The position numbers were made by a program, and so were the translations under genes. The notes under the pieces are model-generated. The model made no database searches. It saw only the letters and a program-made list of their open reading frames with translations, and was not told the origin of the DNA. Below, piece after piece: positions 35,046-44,821 of a stretch of DNA of 64,000 nucleotides (within the stretch, counting starts at the first letter, position 1; the number at the start of each line of letters is the position of its first letter). Source of the stretch: Clostridiales bacterium (GTDB taxonomy: Bacteria; Bacillota; Clostridia; Oscillospirales; Acutalibacteraceae); NCBI GenBank assembly GCA_012839185.1, contig DUNU01000013.1, positions 62,001-126,000 of the forward strand. Reading direction: 5' to 3'.

Positions 35046-36101
35046 TTAGGATTTTTTATCAACAAATTTAAGTTTACGTGCCATCTTCCCCGTAAAACCT
35101 GATACATAGGAAAAGCCCCACGCAAGAAGTATCGTCGTAATAACAACTATAACAAAACTGATATACATATGCGATTGGCGAATTCCGAAATACCCTAAGA
35201 CATTCATTGGCAAGCGTTGTAAAACATAAATACCAAAAACCCATTCTCCAACTTTTCGAAGAACAGCATTGTCTAAAGATACTTTCATTGTAAATATCAA
35301 AACAGCAACTACAAAAAATATCACATGTAATTCATATGCAATAAAACTCTCGTTTTTAAAATGTTGACAAATAAGCATAAGAACAACGGAGGCTGTTAAA
35401 GAAACAGTCCAGACAATATTATTTTTCTGAATTACTTTTTCGATTTTTTCACGAAGGAGTGAATACCAAACACCCATCGCATAACAAATAACCGTGTTAT
35501 ACCAATGAGGCTCTTGAACTTCATGCAACAAAAGGACATATAAGACACAAAGTACAGTTGTTAATGTTGCCGCTAAATAATGATTTTTTCTGAAAATTAA
35601 GTGAGCAATAAACGACATGAGATAAGTACAAAGAATTGCAAAGATATACCATTGTGAATTGCCCAAACTGCCCCAAGCAACTAGAGATAGAAAAATTTGT
35701 TTAACTGACGGCACTTTCCCAAATGCTAAGTTAAGAATTAGAAACAACAATACAGCCAAATCAAAATCAAAAAGGACTTTAAATATTCTTTGTAATGGAA
35801 GATTTTTCGTATAATTAAAACCTTTTTTCTTTATTGATTCCATAATTCCATACCCGGAATAGAACAGAAACATGGTAACCATTAATTGACCGACAAAACC
35901 CATGAAAAACTTTACAATACTATCTGTAGCGTTTAATTCAGAAAAATAGTTTATGTAATGACTAAACAACACAAGAATAACAAATATACCCTTGATTGAA
36001 CCGGTTTTCTCCCTTGACATATAATCAAAATTGAAACCTTTTGTATTGATTTTTATGCCGTATAAACACAGCAAAACATATAATCCAAAAAATACTAACA
36101 T
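35046..36101 (-). CDS. Acyltransferase 3-family membrane protein
   Basis: A 351-residue protein with about 10 membrane helices. After the first helix it has SREKTGSIKGIFVILVLFSHYINYF, where the conserved His marks the acyltransferase 3 (OafA/WecH-like) active site, and later FLFYSGYGIMESIKKKG. These enzymes O-acylate cell-surface sugars. It starts 3 bp after the topoisomerase gene stop and ends 10 bp before the GH106-like gene. No good ribosome binding site is seen, so it probably depends on coupled translation. Confidence 0.8.
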   Translation of the reverse strand: MLVFFGLYVLLCLYGIKINTKGFNFDYMSREKTGSIKGIFVILVLFSHYINYFSELNATDSIVKFFMGFVGQLMVTMFLFYSGYGIMESIKKKGFNYTKNLPLQRIFKVLFDFDLAVLLFLILNLAFGKVPSVKQIFLSLVAWGSLGNSQWYIFAILCTYLMSFIAHLIFRKNHYLAATLTTVLCVLYVLLLHEVQEPHWYNTVICYAMGVWYSLLREKIEKVIQKNNIVWTVSLTASVVLMLICQHFKNESFIAYELHVIFFVVAVLIFTMKVSLDNAVLRKVGEWVFGIYVLQRLPMNVLGYFGIRQSHMYISFVIVVITTILLAWGFSYVSGFTGKMARKLKFVDKKS

Positions 36102-36104
36102 AAT

Positions 36105-38342
36105 TTACTCAAACGACAATTGTTCTCCGGCATCCTCGCTTGACAAAGTTGCACCGGCTGCTGGCAAATTCTTTGTTCTGTAACGCCGCGGATTGGCAAA
36201 AGAGCCTTCTTTGTATTCAACTGCAGATATAAGTCTATGATTTTTTTTCTGTGTCATAACGGCAACACCCTGTGAATTTTTAGTGGCTTTTGTCGAAATG
36301 GCACCGGTATTAAATAATAAAACTCTACCATTACTTGAAGTAAGTCTAAATTCAGTATCTTCTCTGATTTGAGCTATTTGCACTATCGGATATTTATCGG
36401 TATATGCATTAACTAACTTTTTTCTATTCGTTTTTGTCGCATAAGCATCTAAATCAACTTTTACAACTTTACCATTTTCACCGAAGAACAACATATAACC
36501 GACATAATCAGAAGTTACTGCCATAAATATGCTCTTTTCATCAGGATCAAACTCAAGTTTTGAAGGTATATAATCGCCCATAACACTTGTTTTTGTGTCA
36601 TCAAAGTCTGATGCTTTAGCTTTATAAACTTGCTGTCTATCAGTAAAGAAAAGCAATTCTACCGCATTAGTAGATTCAATCTCAATAATTATTTCATCAC
36701 CTTCTTTGAGCTTATGCTCACCGCTCATACGGAGTGATTGTGGTGTAATTTTTTTGAAATATCCTTCACTCGTATAGAAAAGGTGTACGGGATAATCAGG
36801 AATAAGCTCTTCTTCGTCTATCTCTTCTTCCTCGTCTATATAAAGAATATCTGTATGACGGTCTTTGCCGTATTTCTTCATAACGTTTTTTAGTTCATCA
36901 ACAATAATTTTCTTTTGTTTCGATTTTGTCTTTAGGATACTTTCCATTTCGGCAATATCCTTTTCAAGCTGTTCTATGTCAGCCAAGCGTTTCAAAATAT
37001 ATTCACGGTTCAAGTGACGAAGCTTGATTTCAGCAACATATTCAGCTTGGATATTATCAATGCCAAAACCAATCATCAAATTAGGTACAACATCTGCCTC
37101 TTCTTCAGTTTCTCTAACTATTTTAACTGCTTTATCTATGTCAAGTAATATCTTTTGCAAACCTAACAATAGATGCAATTTATCTTTTGCTTTGCCTAAT
37201 TCAAAAGATACTCTGCGTTTTATACATTCAGTTCTAAAGGCAATCCATTCAAGCAATATCTCCTGAACACCCATCACCTTGGGCATACCACCAATAAGAA
37301 CATTGAAGTTGCAAGCGAAATTATCTTCAAGAGGTGTCATTTTATAGAGCTTACGCATCAAATCATCAGGATCTGTGGCTCGTTTTAAGTCAATCGTAAT
37401 TTTAAGACCGGTCTTATCAGTTTCATCTCGAATGTCTGTTATCTCTTTGAGCTTACTCGTCTTAACTAAATCAATAACTTTGTCAATAATTGCTTCACTC
37501 GTTGTTGTAGGGGGAATTTCAGTTATATCAATACAGTTATTTTTCTTATCATACTTATATTTTGCACGTATTCTTAGCGAACCTTTTCCAGTGTTTAATA
37601 CATCATCAAGGGCTTTTCTGTCATAAACAACAGATGCTCCACCGACAAAATCGGGGGCTTGTATTGTATCCGCCACATTATGATCCGGATCGTTGATAAG
37701 CTCAATAGTGGTATTGCAGATTTCAATAAGGTTAAATGAGCAGATATTGCTTGCCATTCCTACAGCAATACCGGAATTCGGATTACATAAAATATTTGGG
37801 AATGTTACAGGTAACAAAGTCGGCTCTGTTGTGGTACTATCATAGTTATCAACGAAATCAACTGTTTCTTTATCAATATCTCTGAAAAGCTCTTCGCAAA
37901 GCTTCTCAAGTTTTGCTTCCGTATAACGAGGTGCGGCATAAGCCATGTTTTTTGAATATGCTTTACCAAAGTTACCTTTTGAATCAATAAACGGATGCAA
38001 AAGCGATTCGTTACCCTTTGTAAGACGAACCATTGTTTCATATATAGAAGCATCACCATGCGGATTTAATCGCATAGTAGCACCAACTATGTTCGCAGAT
38101 TTTGTTCTTGCACCACCAAGGAGACTCATCTTGTACATGGTATAAAGAAGTTTTCGGTGTGATGGCTTGAAACCATCGATCTCCGGAATTGCACGAGAAA
38201 GAATAACGCTCATTGCATAGGGCATAAAATTCGTTTCTAAAGTATCTGTAATAACTTCTTCTCGGATTAGTCCCGCACCGGCAATATGTGCTTTATTCTC
38301 AGCAGGGTTCTTTTCAGTTTTCTTTATATCTTTTTTCTTCAT
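36105..38342 (-). CDS. Type IIA DNA topoisomerase subunit A (ParC-like)
   Basis: A 745-residue ATP-dependent topoisomerase A subunit. The breakage-reunion domain has YAMSVILSRAIPEIDGFKPSHRKLLY, the DNA-gate region NPHGDASIYETMVRL and the catalytic tyrosine in AAPRYTEAKL (about residue 126). A helical coiled-coil region (about 370-480) and a short C-terminal beta-propeller follow. No clear GyrA box (QRRGG-K) is visible, which favours a ParC-like decatenase over gyrase. No B subunit gene is adjacent: the gene follows prfB by 5 bp. The C-terminus is short for GyrA. Confidence 0.85.
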   Translation of the reverse strand: MKKKDIKKTEKNPAENKAHIAGAGLIREEVITDTLETNFMPYAMSVILSRAIPEIDGFKPSHRKLLYTMYKMSLLGGARTKSANIVGATMRLNPHGDASIYETMVRLTKGNESLLHPFIDSKGNFGKAYSKNMAYAAPRYTEAKLEKLCEELFRDIDKETVDFVDNYDSTTTEPTLLPVTFPNILCNPNSGIAVGMASNICSFNLIEICNTTIELINDPDHNVADTIQAPDFVGGASVVYDRKALDDVLNTGKGSLRIRAKYKYDKKNNCIDITEIPPTTTSEAIIDKVIDLVKTSKLKEITDIRDETDKTGLKITIDLKRATDPDDLMRKLYKMTPLEDNFACNFNVLIGGMPKVMGVQEILLEWIAFRTECIKRRVSFELGKAKDKLHLLLGLQKILLDIDKAVKIVRETEEEADVVPNLMIGFGIDNIQAEYVAEIKLRHLNREYILKRLADIEQLEKDIAEMESILKTKSKQKKIIVDELKNVMKKYGKDRHTDILYIDEEEEIDEEELIPDYPVHLFYTSEGYFKKITPQSLRMSGEHKLKEGDEIIIEIESTNAVELLFFTDRQQVYKAKASDFDDTKTSVMGDYIPSKLEFDPDEKSIFMAVTSDYVGYMLFFGENGKVVKVDLDAYATKTNRKKLVNAYTDKYPIVQIAQIREDTEFRLTSSNGRVLLFNTGAISTKATKNSQGVAVMTQKKNHRLISAVEYKEGSFANPRRYRTKNLPAAGATLSSEDAGEQLSFE

Positions 38343-38347
38343 TTATG

Positions 38348-39469
38348 TTATCCTTGTGATAATTTCTCACGAGATTGCATTGATAAGTATGCGTTGATAA
38401 ATCCGTCAATATCGCCATCCATTACCGCGTTGATATTACCGTTTTCAAAATTTGTTCTGTGGTCTTTTACAAGAGTATAGGGCATAAATACATAAGAGCG
38501 AATCTGACTCCCCCATGCAATTTCTCTTTGTTCACCTTTTATGTCTTCGATCTTTTCAAGATTCTCACGTTCTTTAATTTCAATAAGCTTTGACTTGAGC
38601 ATCTTCATACAGACCGCACGATTTTGAACTTGCGAACGTTCCACCTGGCATGATACAACAATTCCTGTCGGTATATGAGTTAAACGAACAGCGGATGAGG
38701 TCTTATTAACTTTCTGTCCACCTGCACCGGATGCACGATACACATCCATCTGTACATCTTCAGGACGAATTTCAACTTCAGTATCATCATCTATTTCCGG
38801 CATAACCTCAAGCGATGCAAAGGAGGTATGTCTGCGACCTGATGAGTCAAAAGGAGACACTCGGACTAATCTGTGAATACCTTTCTCGCTCTTCAGATAA
38901 CCGTACGCATTTTCACCTTCAATTAGAACAGATGCACTCTTAAGTCCGGCTTCTTCACCGTCTAAATAATCAAGACAAGTAAACTTGAAATCATGACGAG
39001 ATGCCCACATCTGATACATCCTGAACAGCATATCTGCCCAATCCATTGCTTCAGTACCGCCTGCACCCGCATGAAAATTAAGAATGGCATTGTTGCCGTC
39101 ATATTCACCGGACAAAAGAGTAGACAATGTCATATTTTCTATAGACTTCTTTACATCTTTTACGGCTGCCTCACACTCATCAAAAAGACTTTCATCCTCT
39201 TCTTCATTTGCAAGCTCTATCAGTGTTAAAACATCCTCATAAGAAGAAACGATATTTTCATATGCAGCGATTTTATTTTTGAGCTGACGCACACGTTTTA
39301 AGACTTTTTGTGAGTTTTCAATGTCATTCCAAAACCCCTCTTTGCCTGCTTCTTCTTCAAGCTCTATAATCTCTTTTTTCATTTTTTCAAGACCTAAAGC
39401 CTCACCTAAATCCTTTAGCGGTTTTTCATATCCTATAAGTTCAAGTCTCAATTCATCAAACAATAACAT
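38348..39469 (-). CDS. prfB: Peptide chain release factor 2
   Basis: A 373-residue class I release factor that ends translation at UGA and UAA. It has the SPF codon-reading tripeptide in RVSPFDSSGRRHTSF and the catalytic GGQ in YRASGAGGQKVNKTSSAV. The start ATG 39469 follows TTTGGAGATTGCAATTA. The frame is open from this ATG to the end with no internal TGA and no CTTTGA slippage site near codon 25, so it lacks the +1 programmed frameshift that autoregulates prfB in most bacteria. First gene of the operon with the topoisomerase, acyltransferase and GH106-like genes. Confidence 0.94.
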   Translation of the reverse strand: MLLFDELRLELIGYEKPLKDLGEALGLEKMKKEIIELEEEAGKEGFWNDIENSQKVLKRVRQLKNKIAAYENIVSSYEDVLTLIELANEEEDESLFDECEAAVKDVKKSIENMTLSTLLSGEYDGNNAILNFHAGAGGTEAMDWADMLFRMYQMWASRHDFKFTCLDYLDGEEAGLKSASVLIEGENAYGYLKSEKGIHRLVRVSPFDSSGRRHTSFASLEVMPEIDDDTEVEIRPEDVQMDVYRASGAGGQKVNKTSSAVRLTHIPTGIVVSCQVERSQVQNRAVCMKMLKSKLIEIKERENLEKIEDIKGEQREIAWGSQIRSYVFMPYTLVKDHRTNFENGNINAVMDGDIDGFINAYLSMQSREKLSQG

Positions 39470-39502
39470 TAATTGCAATCTCCAAACACAATAATATAGA
39501 AT

Positions 39503-39531
39503 ATAATACCATAATTGTATTTTTTTGTCAA
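39503..39531 (-). promoter_or_regulatory. Promoter of the prfB operon
   Basis: Minus strand: -35 TTGACA (39526-39531), 17-bp spacer, -10 TATTAT (39503-39508). Confidence 0.78.
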
Positions 39532-39545
39532 TCAAAAATTAGTGT

Positions 39546-39574
39546 TTGACTTTACAGAAATCTTATGATACAAT
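39546..39574 (+). promoter_or_regulatory. Promoter of the arabinofuranosidase gene
   Basis: -35 TTGACT (39546-39551), 17-bp spacer, -10 TACAAT (39569-39574), 20 bp before ATG 39595. Confidence 0.72.
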
Positions 39575-39594
39575 AAAAAGAAAAAGGTGATAAA

Positions 39595-42324
39595 ATGAAG
39601 TTCACAATTCTTGCATATTTTAAACGTTTAATTGCTGCAATAATTGCTTTCTTTATGTCAATAGGTGCTTCCACTCCCGTACCGATTGAAAAACCTGCTG
39701 TTGATACTGTTGAAAGTTACAATGAACAAACTGCCGACGCAGTCTTAAAAATAGGCACTGATGATATTCTTTATGACATTTCGGATTTGCTTTTCGGATT
39801 GTTCTTTGAGGATATAAACTTTGGAGCCGATGGTGGTCTTTATGCTGAAATGGTTGCAAACCGTTCTTTTGAATACACCGAATTAGCTCAAAATGATGCA
39901 CTCTATGCATACTCATCGGTAAACGGTGCAAACCTATTTGTTGAAACTAATGATATAGATGGTGCATTGAATATCAACAATCCTTCTTTTGTAAAAGTCT
40001 CAAATGAAACTGATGTACTTGGAGGAATTCAAAATCGGGGTTTCCTTGACGGAATGAGCATTGAAGAAGGTAAGTCCTATAATTTTTCTGTCTATGCAAA
40101 ATCTGCTCAATACATGGGAAATATTACAGTCAGACTTGTTGTCGGTGATGAAATAGCAGCTGAAAACAGTTTTACGATTGAAAGTCAAGACTGGCAAAAA
40201 TATGAATTATCTCTCACTTCAACAAAAACAGCTTTTGAAAATGTCTGTTTGCAATTAGTATTCGGACAAGGCGAAGTTTGCTTTGATATGATTTCACTCT
40301 TCCCTACCGAAACATATAAAAATCGTGAAAACGGCATGCGTAATGACCTCGCTCTTATGCTTGAAGAAATAGAACCGAAATTCTTACGTTTCCCCGGTGG
40401 CTGTGTCATTGAAGGCTATGATGCCGAAACAGCATATAATTGGAAAGATTCTGTCGGTGTTGATGAAAACGGACTTCCTCTTGAATTTATGGGTAAATAC
40501 GGCGATGTCGCAGGCAGAAAACAAGGTATAAATCTCTGGACAGATATTGCCGCTACGGATGATCCCCATCCCTGTTTCATGTCATACGGACTTGGATTTT
40601 TTGAATATTTCCAACTTGCCGAAGATATGGGTGCGATAGGCGTTCCCGTCCTTAACTGCGGTCTTTTCTGTCAGATGCGAGGTCGCGGACCGGTCGATAT
40701 GAATACCCCCGAATTTGAACAATATGTTCAGGATATGCATGATTTGATTGAATTTTGTCGCGGTGACGAAAACTCAACCTGGGGCAAAGTTCGTGTGTCT
40801 TTAGGACATGAAGAGCCCTTTGAGCTTAAATATATATGTATCGGCAATGAAAATGAAGGCGATGTTTACTACGAAAGATATGTCGCATTCTTGGAAAGTT
40901 TCAATGAGGCAAAGGCTGAAAATCCGACTTTATATGAAGGTATCGAACTTATTTATTCAGCCGGTGCGACCGACGCAACACATGGTGCACATTATATCAA
41001 ATCCTATGAATTTGCGAAAAATTATATCAATGAAAACGGCTTAACGGTCAATGAATTTGCGGGTGCTACCGACCAGCATTATTACAACAATCCCGAATGG
41101 TTCTTAAAGAATGTTGACTATTATGATGCGGATAACTATCCTCGCGAAACCGAAAAGATGACAGATACTCACTACGGCGGAGCAATCGGTGTGTTTTTGG
41201 GTGAATATGCCGCACGTTCAAATCGGCTTGAAGCCGCTTTGGCAGAAGCTGCATTTATGACAGGATTAGAAAGAAACGGTGATATTGTTAAAATGGCTGC
41301 CTATGCTCCTCTGTTTGGCAACCTTACTGCCACACACTGGTCTCCGGATTTGATTTGGTTTAACAATCACCAAGTAACAGGTTCAATAAGTTATTACGTA
41401 CAAAAAGCTTTCTCAAATCATCAGGGCAATTCTCTATTAAAAACTGAATTTAGCGGTGCGGAAATTCCGTCAAGAACATTATCGGGGAAAGTCGGTGTAG
41501 GTGTCTGGTATACTGCTGCTGAGTTTGACAATGTAAAAGTTGTTGACAACAAAACCGGCAGAACATTGGCTCAAGACAATTTCTGCATTTTGAATAAACG
41601 ATGGAATTGGGAAGATCAGACCGATAATCAGTTTAAAATAAAAAACGGGAAATTTGTCCACAAATCCACTTGGATGGAATATAATGATCATGGTGCTTCT
41701 TGTTATTTCGGAATGAATGATTGGGAAAACTACACCTATACTCTCGATGCCACCAAGCTTGACGGTGAAGAAGGTTTCTTTATCCCCTTTGCAATTCGTG
41801 ACAATGACAATATGCTTTATTGGAATATCGGCGGTTATCAGAATACCGTCTCCTGCTTGCAGGAATTTGCAAACGGAGAAAAGACCGGTCAGATTCCCGG
41901 TACTGTTCGTGATTTTGTATGCGAAACAGGAAAAACTTATGCACTTAAAATTGTCGTGGCAGGCAGAAATGTTAAATGTTATATTGATGACGAACTATAT
42001 GTTGATTTTGACTGGGATTCTGACTGCAATGCAAAAGTATATCAAGTTGTTTCAAAAGCAGAGAATGGAGATACAATAATCAAACTTGTTAATGTATCCG
42101 ACGAAAGTCAAGTAATTGCGATTGATATTGAAGGTCTTACAAACATCAATAATACATTAAATGTTTATCGTGTAGCCGGCGACAGTCTTGATAACGATAA
42201 TATTCTGGGGCAGGAAGAAGATTGCAAATTGATTGATTTTACCATTGAAGTTCCGGACACATCGTTTAATTATACAATCCCGAAATACTCTGTAAATATT
42301 ATCCGAATAAGCGAAAACGACTAA
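39595..42324 (+). CDS. Secreted GH51-type alpha-L-arabinofuranosidase, multidomain
   Basis: A 909-residue exported enzyme. A signal sequence (about 1-28, LIAAIIAFFMSIGAS) precedes the GH51 start SDLLFGLFFEDINFGADGGLYAEM. A CBM4_9-like insert (about 95-235) is followed by the barrel: LRFPGGCVIEGYD, acid/base Glu in CIGNENEGDVYY, DQHYYNNPEWF, nucleophile Glu in VFLGEYAARSN and ATHWSPDLIWFNN. A LamG/DUF1080-like beta-sandwich (about 625-790) with DNFCILNKRWNWED interrupts the C-terminal beta-domain (NYTIPKYSVNIIRI). It releases arabinose from arabinoxylan or arabinan. ATG 39595 has AAAGGTGAT upstream. Confidence 0.88.
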   Translation: MKFTILAYFKRLIAAIIAFFMSIGASTPVPIEKPAVDTVESYNEQTADAVLKIGTDDILYDISDLLFGLFFEDINFGADGGLYAEMVANRSFEYTELAQNDALYAYSSVNGANLFVETNDIDGALNINNPSFVKVSNETDVLGGIQNRGFLDGMSIEEGKSYNFSVYAKSAQYMGNITVRLVVGDEIAAENSFTIESQDWQKYELSLTSTKTAFENVCLQLVFGQGEVCFDMISLFPTETYKNRENGMRNDLALMLEEIEPKFLRFPGGCVIEGYDAETAYNWKDSVGVDENGLPLEFMGKYGDVAGRKQGINLWTDIAATDDPHPCFMSYGLGFFEYFQLAEDMGAIGVPVLNCGLFCQMRGRGPVDMNTPEFEQYVQDMHDLIEFCRGDENSTWGKVRVSLGHEEPFELKYICIGNENEGDVYYERYVAFLESFNEAKAENPTLYEGIELIYSAGATDATHGAHYIKSYEFAKNYINENGLTVNEFAGATDQHYYNNPEWFLKNVDYYDADNYPRETEKMTDTHYGGAIGVFLGEYAARSNRLEAALAEAAFMTGLERNGDIVKMAAYAPLFGNLTATHWSPDLIWFNNHQVTGSISYYVQKAFSNHQGNSLLKTEFSGAEIPSRTLSGKVGVGVWYTAAEFDNVKVVDNKTGRTLAQDNFCILNKRWNWEDQTDNQFKIKNGKFVHKSTWMEYNDHGASCYFGMNDWENYTYTLDATKLDGEEGFFIPFAIRDNDNMLYWNIGGYQNTVSCLQEFANGEKTGQIPGTVRDFVCETGKTYALKIVVAGRNVKCYIDDELYVDFDWDSDCNAKVYQVVSKAENGDTIIKLVNVSDESQVIAIDIEGLTNINNTLNVYRVAGDSLDNDNILGQEEDCKLIDFTIEVPDTSFNYTIPKYSVNIIRISEND

Positions 42325-42329
42325 TCAAA

Positions 42330-42364
42330 AGAAAAATAGGCTCTTCACAGAGCCTATTTTTATT
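42330..42364. terminator. Bidirectional terminator between GH51 and ftsH
   Basis: Perfect stem AAAAATAGGCTC (42332-42343) / GAGCCTATTTTT (42350-42361), giving A- and T-runs on either strand. Confidence 0.9.
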
Positions 42365-42377
42365 CTGCAAAAAATCA

Positions 42378-44243
42378 TTAGTTGTCAGTAGTATCAATAG
42401 CAGGATTCATAAGCTGTTCAAATACATCTCCATCCATCTTTTCATGTTCAATAAGATATTCAGCAACTATTTTAAGCTGTTCAAGATGAGAAGTCAGAAT
42501 ATGCTCCGTTCGCTTGTATGCATCATTGATTATCTCTTCGATTTCCGTATCAATCAAGCCCGCAACAGTTTCGCTGTAATTTCTGACATTACCGTAATCG
42601 CGACCTAAGAACACTTCATTCTCTTCACCGGCATAGTTAATCGGACCAAGTTTTTCACTCATACCGTATTTCATAACCATATCACGAGCAATCTTTGTTG
42701 CACGTTCAATATCGTTAGATGCTCCGGTTGAAATATCACCAATCGAAATAGCCTCAGCAACTCTGCCACCCAATAACACACACAACGAATTAAGCATATG
42801 GGATTTTGCCATGTGCATTTTATCATTTTGCGGACGAGAAAGCGTAAATCCTGCAGCCATACCGCGTCTAATAATTGAAATATGTGTAACGGGATCCTGA
42901 TCAGGAAGATGATATGTTACGACTGCATGTCCTGCTTCATGATAAGCAGTAATTCTCTTATCCTCTTCTGTTGCCTTGTGAGATTTCTTTTCTGTGCCTA
43001 CAATAACCTTCATTGTCGCTTCTTCAATCTCAGTCATCGTAATTGCCTTTTTCTTGCGACGAGCTGCTAAAAGAGCAGCTTCATTCATAAGATTTTCCAA
43101 ATCAGCACCGGTAAAGCCAACTGTAGATTTTGCAATTTCCTTAAGTATAACATCAGGTCCAAGAGGTTTGTTTTTTGAATGAACAATTAAAATTTCCTCT
43201 CTGCCTTTTACATCGGGATAACCCACTGCAATCTGTCTGTCAAAGCGACCGGGACGAAGAAGTGCAGGATCCAAGATGTCGGGACGGTTTGTTGCCGCCA
43301 TAACAATCACTCCAACATTTTCACCAAAGCCATCCATTTCAACAAGCATCTGGTTTAATGTCTGTTCTCTTTCGTCATGTCCGCCACCCATACCGGCACC
43401 ACGATGACGACCGACTGCATCAATTTCGTCAATGAATATAATTGAGGGGGCATTCTTTTTAGCTTTTTCAAATAAATCTCTGACACGAGAAGCACCGACA
43501 CCTACATACATTTCAACGAAGTCGGAACCGGATATTGAAAAGAACGGAACATTCGCCTCACCTGCTACTGCCCTCGCAAGCAGGGTCTTTCCCGTGCCGG
43601 GAGGACCAATAAGCAAAACACCCTTTGGGATTCTTGCACCTAAATCAGTAAATTCCTGTGGATTTTTAAGAAATTCAACTATTTCGGCTAATTCTTCTTT
43701 TTCCTCGTCAGCACCCGCAACATCAGCAAAAGTCGTTTTTCTCTCCTCGTCCTTGCCTTCTTTTACACGTGCTTTCCCGAAATTAAAGGCTCGGTTACTT
43801 TCGCCCATAACGGTTCTATCCATTCTTCCCATCATAAAAAAGAAGAATATTCCCATTACTGCCATCAATAAAACGGTAGGAAGAAGACTTATCATCCAAG
43901 CTCCCGTACTACTCTTCTGATAATCGAGAACAATCTGATTATCAGGATTCTCTGCATTATACGCAAGGATTGCATCATGCGTATCTTCAATAAAGAGCTC
44001 TACATTCGGAACGGTATATTTCTTTAGAGTCTTAGGCTCGTCGACAGTTTTGTATAACAGATTACCACTGGACAAATTTAATGTACATTCAATAATCTGA
44101 TTGTCTTCAAACAATGCAACTATTTGATAATACTTTGGTAATTCCTTTTTGTTTTGCTCTTTGGTTTGGAAGAATGAGATAGCCAATACTGCAATAAGAG
44201 GAATTAAAATATATGGAATAATATGTTTAACACGGTTAGTCAC
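42378..44243 (-). CDS. ftsH: ATP-dependent zinc metalloprotease FtsH
   Basis: A 621-residue membrane AAA+ protease that degrades misfolded and regulatory membrane proteins. It has a first membrane helix (about 8-25), an extracytoplasmic domain, a second helix (about 108-128), Walker A GPPGTGKT, Walker [12 protein letters not shown], the SRH arginines in [21 protein letters not shown], and the zinc motif HEAGHA, with the third ligand in the segment [17 protein letters not shown]. The start is GTG 44243 with AGGAGAACGAAC upstream. Last gene of the rnj operon. Confidence 0.96.
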   Translation of the reverse strand: MTNRVKHIIPYILIPLIAVLAISFFQTKEQNKKELPKYYQIVALFEDNQIIECTLNLSSGNLLYKTVDEPKTLKKYTVPNVELFIEDTHDAILAYNAENPDNQIVLDYQKSSTGAWMISLLPTVLLMAVMGIFFFFMMGRMDRTVMGESNRAFNFGKARVKEGKDEERKTTFADVAGADEEKEELAEIVEFLKNPQEFTDLGARIPKGVLLIGPPGTGKTLLARAVAGEANVPFFSISGSDFVEMYVGVGASRVRDLFEKAKKNAPSIIFIDEIDAVGRHRGAGMGGGHDEREQTLNQMLVEMDGFGENVGVIVMAATNRPDILDPALLRPGRFDRQIAVGYPDVKGREEILIVHSKNKPLGPDVILKEIAKSTVGFTGADLENLMNEAALLAARRKKKAITMTEIEEATMKVIVGTEKKSHKATEEDKRITAYHEAGHAVVTYHLPDQDPVTHISIIRRGMAAGFTLSRPQNDKMHMAKSHMLNSLCVLLGGRVAEAISIGDISTGASNDIERATKIARDMVMKYGMSEKLGPINYAGEENEVFLGRDYGNVRNYSETVAGLIDTEIEEIINDAYKRTEHILTSHLEQLKIVAEYLIEHEKMDGDVFEQLMNPAIDTTDN

Positions 44244-44257
44244 GTTCGTTCTCCTAA

Positions 44258-44821
44258 TTATTTTCTTCCTTTGATTCTGTCAACCGCTTCAGGTTTAATA
44301 ACTCCGATATAGGGCAAATTGCGATAATATTGAGCGAAATCAAGACCATAACCAATAACAAATACATCCGGCACGGTAAAGCCGACATAATCGGGGCTAA
44401 TATCAACCTGTCGACGTTCCGGCTTATCAAGCAATGTGCAGATTTTTATGCTTGCAGGATTTCTAACTAATAAAGTATCTTCAACAAAGCTTAAAGTTTT
44501 ACCGCTGTCAAGAATATCCTCAACAATAAGAACATCGCTGCCTGCAATCGGTTTGTCAAGGTCTTTTGTAAATCTTACTTCGCCGGTCGGCACAGTTTCA
44601 TCCTTATAAAGAGATGTTGCAAGAAAATCAATTTTACAAGGAATGGTGATAGCACGCATAAGGTCCGCCATTAAAATAACCGAACCTTTGAGAACACTGA
44701 TAAGAACTAAGTCTTTCCCAACATAATCTCTGCTGATTTGTTCCCCCAGCTCCTTAATTCTCTCTTGCAGTTCTTCTTCGCTGATAAGAACACGTTCTAT
44801 ATCATTTACCATATCAATCAT
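44258..44821 (-). CDS. hpt: Hypoxanthine phosphoribosyltransferase
   Basis: A 187-residue purine-salvage enzyme that joins hypoxanthine or guanine to PRPP. The PRPP motif is [14 protein letters not shown]; the base-binding end has [21 protein letters not shown]. The start overlaps the tilS stop (TAATG), and GGAGG lies 8 bp upstream. The tilS-hpt-ftsH order is a common Bacillota arrangement. Confidence 0.95.
   Translation of the reverse strand: MIDMVNDIERVLISEEELQERIKELGEQISRDYVGKDLVLISVLKGSVILMADLMRAITIPCKIDFLATSLYKDETVPTGEVRFTKDLDKPIAGSDVLIVEDILDSGKTLSFVEDTLLVRNPASIKICTLLDKPERRQVDISPDYVGFTVPDVFVIGYGLDFAQYYRNLPYIGVIKPEAVDRIKGRK

Noticed and set aside
39470-39535. Upstream extension of prfB as a frameshifted leader
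   Set aside because: The extension overlaps the promoter and contains no slippage sequence or in-frame TGA; the ATG at 39469 has its own binding site.
43432-43920. A 162-codon plus-strand frame opposite ftsH
   Set aside because: Antisense shadow of the AAA domain; no promoter or ribosome binding site.
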